Shown one piece after another: positions 23,876-28,644 of a DNA stretch of 28,644 nt; within the stretch, counting starts at the first letter, position 1; every line of letters begins with the position of its first letter. Source of the stretch: JADFOB01 sp046753625 (GTDB lineage: Bacteria > Planctomycetota > Phycisphaerae > UBA1845); NCBI GenBank assembly GCA_046753625.1, contig JBHHUB010000026.1, positions 1 through 28,644 on the forward strand, read 5' to 3'. A program made the translations under genes and the position numbers. A model generated the notes under the pieces. The model searched no databases and was not told the origin of the DNA. It saw only the letters and a list, made by a program, of their open reading frames with translations.

Positions 23876-24684
23876 ACTTCGAGAAAAGCGGGAGTCTCGG
23901 TCTTGTGAAACCGCATTGCCCCAAGCAGCCGTGGGTCATGGCCACGTTCGCCGACGATGAGCGCTTGCTGGCGAAGGGGGCGATCCCATCCGGATTGGTT
24001 GTTCACCTCCGGCAATGCCCCTCGTGTCGAGCGGTCGCCGACAAGCTCCAGCGCGCGACCTCCCAACTCCAGCGACTCGCGACGCTGGGCGTGCCCGAAA
24101 CACTCCAGCACCAAGGCGACCTCCGCGTCACACAGGCGATCCGTGAAGGTGGTCGGCTCACCAGACGCTACGAGACGCCCGACCTCGAGGAGTCCGCCTG
24201 TTCCCACCGTCATTGGCCGTTGAGCACGCTGAGATGGCCTCTGGCTGCGGCCGCGGTCCTGATGGTCGGTGTCGGCGTGGCGTCGTGGTTCAGCGCAGCC
24301 GACGAGAACGCCAGGCCGACCGCCATCACCGCAAACGAGCCGGTGTGGCCCTTCGATGATGACGTATTCGGAGACGCGGCACAGACAAACCCCAGCGAGC
24401 GCGTCCGAACGGGCGAGGCCGGTTCGGTGGATGCGCCGCCCGGAATGGCCGGTGCCGCGGGATCGAAGGTCGTTACCACGTCGGCAGCGCGCAGGCATCG
24501 GCACCGCCCGGTGGTCTGGTACAGCTCTCACATCGAAGCGGCCATGACCGATTCACCCGGAACGATACAGGCGGCCGTGGTCATGCCACATCGTCGGGAC
24601 ACGAAGCGCCATACCAATTGGCGCGATCTGTTTGACAGACCCGGTGGGTTTCTGTTTACTACCTCGCCGCGGGACAAGGAGTAG
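23872..24684 (+). CDS. zinc-finger transmembrane anti-sigma factor
   Basis: A 270-residue partner of the preceding sigma factor. The cytoplasmic part has the zinc anti-sigma motif H45-x3-C49-x2-C52 (VVHLRQCPSC), with H15/C16 as possible further ligands. A single membrane helix follows (WPLAAAAVLMVGVGVASWF, about residues 122-140). The outer part is acidic and Pro/Ala-rich with a histidine-rich RRHRHRP stretch. The gene overlaps the sigma factor by ATGA, so the two are coupled. The sigma factor would be held at the membrane until a signal changes this protein (inference from the family). Confidence 0.85.
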   Translation: MNFEKSGSLGLVKPHCPKQPWVMATFADDERLLAKGAIPSGLVVHLRQCPSCRAVADKLQRATSQLQRLATLGVPETLQHQGDLRVTQAIREGGRLTRRYETPDLEESACSHRHWPLSTLRWPLAAAAVLMVGVGVASWFSAADENARPTAITANEPVWPFDDDVFGDAAQTNPSERVRTGEAGSVDAPPGMAGAAGSKVVTTSAARRHRHRPVVWYSSHIEAAMTDSPGTIQAAVVMPHRRDTKRHTNWRDLFDRPGGFLFTTSPRDKE

Positions 24685-24749
24685 GGCCGTGTTGTGGTCG
24701 ATCCCGGTAGAAACCGCGAACCGTCGAGTCGCAGGAGGGCGATCAGATC

Positions 24750-25853
24750 GTGGCGAGTGCCCCCGAAAACTTTGTGCCGCAAGGGGATACGGGGCGTCGT
24801 GTCGCCTCCCTCAACCGGCAGGATAAGGCCTTTCACGTTGTCCTCGCGCAGCAGTTCGACCGCCCCGCCATCGACCAGCTTTGCCAACTAGCGGATATGA
24901 TCCGGGCCATTGCGACCTCGCGTCAGGGGACGCAGTTTCTCCGCGCGTTGCTCAGCCATCGCCGCTCGATGCTCTACTTCATCCAGCCGTCGACCCGGAC
25001 GTTTCTCTCCTTCGCCGCGTCCTGTCAGGTTTTGGGCATGCCCTACAACGAGGTGCGGGATCGGTCAACGTCGTCCGAAGTCAAGGGCGAGTCGGAAGAC
25101 GACACGGTCCGCGTGCTCAGCCAATACTTTGATTTGATCATCATGCGTCATCCGGCCGAGGGTTTTGCGGAGCATGTGGCCAACATGCTCAACGCCATGC
25201 CCCGCCCCATTCCGGTGATCAACGCCGGGAGCGGCAAGGACCAGCATCCGACCCAGGCGCTGCTGGATATTTATACGCTCTACCGCTGCTTCGCGGGCGC
25301 GAGCGGCTCGCGCGGGGCGGCGCGCTATTCCGGCAACCTGTTCGCAGGAAAAACGATCGCGTTTGTCGGCGACCTGAAGCGCGGGCGTACGGTGCGATCG
25401 CTTTCCTACCTGCTCTGCCGCTATCCCGGTGTGCGGCTGATGTTCGTCGCGCCGCCGGAGCTGCAAATCGGTAAGGATATTCTGGAATACGTCAAACGTA
25501 GTGGCGTCGAGTTCGCCGAAGCGGATGACATTCGCTCGGTGATCGCCGAATGCGACGGCGTCTACATGACCAGGCTTCAAGATGAATGGGACCAGGGTGA
25601 CGAATCGAAGGCGGTCAACTTCGATCGCTACAGCTTGACGCTGGATATGGCCGCGGCGTTCAAGCCCAATCTCGTCATCATGCACCCGTTGCCCAGGCGC
25701 CAAGAGATCGATCCGCAGCTCGACAAGATTCCGCAGGCCAAGTACTGGGAACAAGTCCGCAACGGCATGTGGATGCGTGCGGCACTGATGGCCTCGATTT
25801 TCAATTCCGACGTCGGCATCCGCGACCACTACCACGCCTACTACACGTTCTAA
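24750..25853 (+). CDS. pyrB: aspartate carbamoyltransferase
   Basis: Catalyses carbamoyl phosphate + aspartate to carbamoyl aspartate, the committed step of pyrimidine synthesis. The 367 residues carry PSTRTF (80-85), S108/K112 in SSEVKGES, MRHP with R133, HPTQALLD (166-173), GDLKRGRTVRSL (208-218), MTRLQ with R275, and HPLPR (312-316). These are the ATCase active-site set, including residues that bind aspartate rather than ornithine. The fifth position of the STRTR motif is Phe, and there is a roughly 20-residue Gly/Ser/Arg-rich insertion (180-200) before the GDLK strand. At about 310 residues for the E. coli enzyme, this one is long. The start is GTG, with AGGAGGG 10 bases upstream. No pyrC or regulatory pyrI is adjacent. 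Confidence 0.93.
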   Translation: MASAPENFVPQGDTGRRVASLNRQDKAFHVVLAQQFDRPAIDQLCQLADMIRAIATSRQGTQFLRALLSHRRSMLYFIQPSTRTFLSFAASCQVLGMPYNEVRDRSTSSEVKGESEDDTVRVLSQYFDLIIMRHPAEGFAEHVANMLNAMPRPIPVINAGSGKDQHPTQALLDIYTLYRCFAGASGSRGAARYSGNLFAGKTIAFVGDLKRGRTVRSLSYLLCRYPGVRLMFVAPPELQIGKDILEYVKRSGVEFAEADDIRSVIAECDGVYMTRLQDEWDQGDESKAVNFDRYSLTLDMAAAFKPNLVIMHPLPRRQEIDPQLDKIPQAKYWEQVRNGMWMRAALMASIFNSDVGIRDHYHAYYTF

Positions 25854-26039
25854 ACAAGTGTGCGGCAATGCGAAACCGGGCGCACTTCCCGCGCCGGTGC
25901 GCCAAAGGCGAACCGCCTTCCTTGTGGGCTGCCCATGGTGGGCGCGATCAGGAGTTCCAACGCACCCATGCGCCCAACATCGCGCCCCAGCCGCCTCGGG
26001 GCTTGCGGAATCCGCCGACACCGGTAGGCTACGTTCGCC

Positions 26040-26113
26040 GGGCGATTAGCTCAGTTGGCTAGAGCACCTGCCTTACAAGCAGGGGGTCGCAGGTTCAAAT
26101 CCTGCATCGCCCA
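26040..26113 (+). tRNA. tRNA-Val (anticodon TAC)
   Basis: A complete cloverleaf: acceptor GGGCGAT/ATCGCCC, D-arm with GCTCAGTTGGCTAGAGC, anticodon stem CCTGC/GCAGG with loop CTTACAA (anticodon TAC), and T-arm GCAGG-TTCAAAT-CCTGC. Discriminator A; the CCA end is not encoded. A minus-strand integrase remnant reads into its 3' end, so this gene was probably an integration target. Confidence 0.97.
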
Positions 26114-26505
26114 TGGTGTTTCCTTGCGTTTAACCCTTGTTTTGCAGTCTCTTCTACTTGTGTCATCGTTTTGGCATACTTGGCCAGCTTGGGCCAAATC
26201 AGGCCCATAGGGGCACTGTGAGCCAACCGCTAATGCAACCGGGAGTGCAACCACTTCCGTGGGCTGGGGTCCGGGCACCTTGGTGATTTCAGCCCATAGG
26301 TTGAAAAGGGTGAAGTCCTGGTAGTGCTTCATGGTGATCCCGGCGCCGACATGGCGAGCAAGCTCGCTCTGCGCCCGCTCGTCAACACGATGCGGTCCCA
26401 GCCACGATGGGTACGCGGTCTTCAGTGCGTGCACGTCCACGCTGCGCCCTCGGCCGCCTTCAGACGACCGGCGATGGCTTTGTGGAGCTCAAGGAATTCG
26501 CCCGC
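26051..26505 (-). pseudogene. decayed tyrosine recombinase (integrase) C-terminal remnant
   Basis: A minus-strand frame from about 26440 encodes DVHALKTAYPSWL, then ELARHVGAGITMKHYQDF. These match the C-terminal catalytic half of tyrosine recombinases: the H-x-L-R box, here with Lys for Arg; the second histidine box LARH; and the tyrosine in MKHY. The frame then runs on through a region ending MQDLNLRPPACKAG, which is the tRNA-Val sequence read antisense. Upstream, the continuation (EFLELHKAIAGRLKAAEG) lies in another frame, and no long N-terminal part is found. So this is a truncated, frameshifted relic of an integrase whose attachment site was the tRNA 3' end. Confidence 0.6.
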
Positions 26506-26540
26506 ATGTCCTGGTGCCTGACCGGTCCGGGCGCCGTGCC

Positions 26541-26629
26541 TGTAGCCCAGCCGCCCCCGGCTGTGTCACACACATCACACTCGGGGGCGAGTGTGCTACA
26601 CGCTGTAGCCCAGCCGCCCTCGGCCGGGT
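26541..26629. repeat. repeat cluster: two GTAGCCCAGCC copies around a CACACTCG hairpin
   Basis: TGTAGCCCAGCC-GCCCC-CGGCTG (26541-26563) and TGTAGCCCAGCC-GCCCT-CGGCCGGGT (26604-26629) are plus-strand copies. Between them CACACTCG-GGGG-CGAGTGTG (26576-26595) is the inverted form of the hairpins at 16591 and 20195. The cluster lies between the integrase remnant and the end of the lipoprotein gene. Confidence 0.7.
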
Positions 26630-26649
26630 CAACACGGTCATCCGCTGCG

Positions 26650-27894
26650 CTAACCGCCCACCGGCAACGTCAGCACGGGGGCGGCGGACTTGACGTCCCC
26701 GGCCTGTAGCGACGCGAGTTGGTGGAGCAAGGCAAAGGTTGATTTTGAACTCTGGTCGTTGTCGGCGATGTAGAACCACGAACCGCGGTAGCGCACAGCG
26801 ACAGCGGCGCCGACCGGCCGGCTTGAGCTATGGTGGACGATGAAAATGTCGTCGAGAAGCGAACCCCAATCGAATGGATGACCTTGCTTGTCCACCGTAT
26901 CGGTCACGCGCCCCGCCGCTATGTCTTCCGGCGGAACCTGAACCGCGTTGCACAGGTAGTAGAGGACGCCCAAGACCGACCGCGTGTCGAGCGATATATC
27001 GCTGAGACGCTCGCCGAGTTGCGTCGGGTCGTAGTCACCGGCCAGCATATCACGCAGATCGTAGGCGGTCCGTGTGGGGTCGAGATGCAGCAGGTCGCGC
27101 AGCCTCTCGGCATCGCCGGAATCCGCGGCACGCAGCGTAAAACGCATACTCAACGTGCGTTCGTGCTTGGCCAGCGCCACCATGTTTGCGGGCGCGACAG
27201 AGCGAAACTCGGTCCCCAGCTTGGCCGCGGCCAGGACATCGCCGCCGCTTATTTTTTCCAGCTTCAGTGGGCTGCCGATGGTTTGGACGCGGTCTTCGTA
27301 TTCGAATTCAACGCGTTGATCGCCGGCGAGCTCTTGCATCAGCCGGACGGCCGCGAGGAATTTCTTGAATCGTGGGGATTGAGCCGGCGTCGGGCCGGAA
27401 GCCAGCGGCGCGTTCTTCAAACCGTTCATGCGCTCCACCGCGAGCCGGAGCACGCGATCGCTTCGCCAACCCGATTCCGTGAGCAGCGCGATGCTTGCCA
27501 CGTCGATCGAACTGAGCATCCGCTTGAGAAAGTCCTCGCCGCCGAGAATCGTGTAGGTAATCGTGGGACGCTCCGAATAGCCGACCCGGCCGGAAAGGCC
27601 CAACTGGTTCGGATTCTTAGATCCCCCCTGCCCGACGTTTTCCTTGAGCGTGCCGCTGAGCTCGCCCGACGAGTCGAATGCAAACTGGGTCGAAATGCTG
27701 GTGACTTCCAGCCAGACCGGGGTGTCACGATACCTCAGCCGCACGAGGTTAAGCAGCATTTGCTCATCGTTGATCTTGCGCACCGCGTCCCCGTACGCCG
27801 CGTGCCCTATTCTCAGCGCCGTCGGGCCGAGTTGGCAACCTGCGGCGCCGCACGCGAGCGCTGCGATAGCCAGTGCCATGGTGATGCGCACCAT
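26650..27894 (-). CDS. uncharacterised lipoprotein
   Basis: A 414-residue lipoprotein of unknown function. Signal: MVRITMALAIAALACGAAGC, lipidation cysteine at residue 20. The mature part begins with a conserved-looking GPTALRIGHAAYGDAVRKIN and a DEQMLLNLVRLRYRDTPVWL segment (the latter recalls a family of bacterial outer-membrane-associated lipoproteins). A strand-rich region (SISTQFAFDSSGELSG) and a C-terminal GSWFYIADNDQSSKSTFALL domain follow. The ATG at 27894 has GGGAG 6 bases upstream; the frame runs open to 27957 but has no ribosome site there. It follows the ferredoxin gene by 70 bases on the same strand. Confidence 0.85.
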   Translation of the reverse strand: MVRITMALAIAALACGAAGCQLGPTALRIGHAAYGDAVRKINDEQMLLNLVRLRYRDTPVWLEVTSISTQFAFDSSGELSGTLKENVGQGGSKNPNQLGLSGRVGYSERPTITYTILGGEDFLKRMLSSIDVASIALLTESGWRSDRVLRLAVERMNGLKNAPLASGPTPAQSPRFKKFLAAVRLMQELAGDQRVEFEYEDRVQTIGSPLKLEKISGGDVLAAAKLGTEFRSVAPANMVALAKHERTLSMRFTLRAADSGDAERLRDLLHLDPTRTAYDLRDMLAGDYDPTQLGERLSDISLDTRSVLGVLYYLCNAVQVPPEDIAAGRVTDTVDKQGHPFDWGSLLDDIFIVHHSSSRPVGAAVAVRYRGSWFYIADNDQSSKSTFALLHQLASLQAGDVKSAAPVLTLPVGG

Positions 27895-27964
27895 GAGCCA
27901 CTCCCGGTATGGCGAGGCGGGGAATATGCACCCGGCGGGCGACGCAGGCTGATCCATCAGCGTG

Positions 27965-28243
27965 TTACGACTCCAACATGGCCGCCAGCGCAGGCTCTTG
28001 AATAACTTGATCGGTGGGAACCATCGTAATGACGTCCCACGGACAGACCTGCGCGCAGAGCTTGCAGCCGATGCAGACGGGCAGATCGATCGTGCACACG
28101 CCCATCGCGTATCCGGGATGGCCGGGATCGGCGATTTTGTCGATGCAATCCACCGGGCACACCGTTACGCACGCATCACATCCGGTGCACAAATCCTCAT
28201 CGAGGATGGCAAGCTGCTTGGGAAGTCTTTTCTTCTTGGCCAT
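27965..28243 (-). CDS. 2[4Fe-4S] ferredoxin
   Basis: A 92-residue electron carrier with two complete CxxCxxCxxxC motifs: C19/C22/C25/C29 and C57/C60/C63/C67. Pro follows each last cysteine (CPVD, CPWD). The linker between the motifs is about 27 residues. A Lys-rich N-terminus (MAKKKRLPK) and an acidic end frame the clusters. The ATG at 28243 has no strong ribosome site. Its redox partner is not in the window. The lipoprotein 70 bases downstream may share its transcript, but a functional link is not evident. Confidence 0.95.
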   Translation of the reverse strand: MAKKKRLPKQLAILDEDLCTGCDACVTVCPVDCIDKIADPGHPGYAMGVCTIDLPVCIGCKLCAQVCPWDVITMVPTDQVIQEPALAAMLES

Positions 28244-28349
28244 GAGAACGCCGCGCAGGGACTTTGCTGAACCAAAAACGCTGATTGCGGGCTATCTGCC
28301 GCGTTGGCCGGAGAAGCGTCCTACCGCCCTACCCGCCAACCGGTGTGCT

Positions 28350-28643
28350 TCAATGCCCGTGATCGCGGCGGATTCTAGCGTCGCTGGGCGATTTTGACAA
28401 ACCACCCCGCCGTTTGGGCTCAGGCGTTCGGCGCCCGGGCCGCTCCACGCCATGGTCGCGCGTCGGATCGTGGCGGTGCCGCCCCTTGGCGTTGGTGCGG
28501 TCCAGCCGTTTGGCAAGCACCTCGCAACAGCGTGCCGGCATGGTCTCGAGCAGTTCATCCAAAGTCACCACGCGCACGCCCTTGGCTTGAAGTACGCGAA
28601 ACGCAAGGTCGGCCGCAACGGGATCCCAATAGCCGCAGGCGTC
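28350..28643 (-). CDS. C-terminal part of an unidentified protein (partial, runs off the right edge)
   Basis: A minus-strand frame is open from the right edge to a TGA at 28350. It encodes DACGYWDPVAADLAF, VLQAKGVRVVTLDELL and MPARCCEVLAKRLDR. The codons end mostly in G or C, as in neighbouring genes. The final 40 residues are Arg/Pro-rich and look less like a folded domain. No family can be named. An internal GTG at 28577 would make a short independent frame, but the open sequence upstream argues for a longer gene. Confidence 0.5.
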   Translation of the reverse strand, partial: DACGYWDPVAADLAFRVLQAKGVRVVTLDELLETMPARCCEVLAKRLDRTNAKGRHRHDPTRDHGVERPGRRTPEPKRRGGLSKSPSDARIRRDHGH

Positions 28644-28644
28644 G

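Noticed and set aside
1..28644. CRISPR array or complete insertion sequence
   Set aside because: No regularly spaced direct repeats with unique spacers and no transposase gene were found; the repeats present are dispersed palindromes.

Overview
The window looks like chromosome from a high-GC member of the Planctomycetota, possibly a Phycisphaerae-like lineage. The evidence is two prepilin-type proteins with the F-T-(I/L)-I-E-L-L head and a C-terminal F-F/V-D-(S/G)-H-A-E block, a serine/threonine kinase with an anti-sigma-like zinc motif next to an ECF sigma factor, many GTG starts, and intergenic DNA crowded with short palindromic repeats. The phylum is an inference from gene content; no rRNA is present.

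Left part (1-6500): the tail of an unknown gene, prepilin 1, a possible 33-residue micro-gene, a small cationic cysteine-containing protein (minus strand) with its own terminator and a hairpin-rich upstream region, an ECF sigma factor with a membrane kinase upstream of it (minus), and prepilin 2 with a long GC-rich leader and a textbook terminator. From 6512 to 7086 there is only a palindrome-rich repeat block.

Middle (7087-16200): a minus-strand ornithine aminotransferase / ornithine carbamoyltransferase / carbamate kinase set (rocD-argF-arcC-like) suited to using citrulline and ornithine for ATP, ammonia and glutamate. Then come a Pro/Ala-rich unknown, a plus-strand HD-GYP + PilZ + HEAT-repeat protein (cyclic-di-GMP signalling), a UbiD-family decarboxylase and a small lipoprotein.

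Right-centre (16683-23098): a full polyhydroxyalkanoate (PHA) locus. Minus-strand phasin, thiolase (phaA), PhaE-like subunit, class III-type synthase PhaC and a coupled short-chain dehydrogenase end at a terminator, followed by a separate phaB/fabG-type reductase. The regulator phaR is divergent on the plus strand. The phasin-phaR intergenic region carries a perfect 30-bp palindrome abutting the phasin -35 box, plus an 11-bp direct repeat, which makes a strong candidate PhaR-controlled switch.

Right part (23099-28644): an ECF sigma factor and its zinc-finger anti-sigma factor (ATGA overlap), aspartate carbamoyltransferase (pyrB), tRNA-Val(TAC) with a decayed tyrosine recombinase reading into its 3' end (an old integration site), a repeat cluster, an uncharacterised lipoprotein, a 2[4Fe-4S] ferredoxin and the 3' end of an unknown gene. 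A dispersed repeat (GTAGCCCAGCC...CGGCTGGG) occurs five times and supplies the TAG stop codon of two PHA genes.
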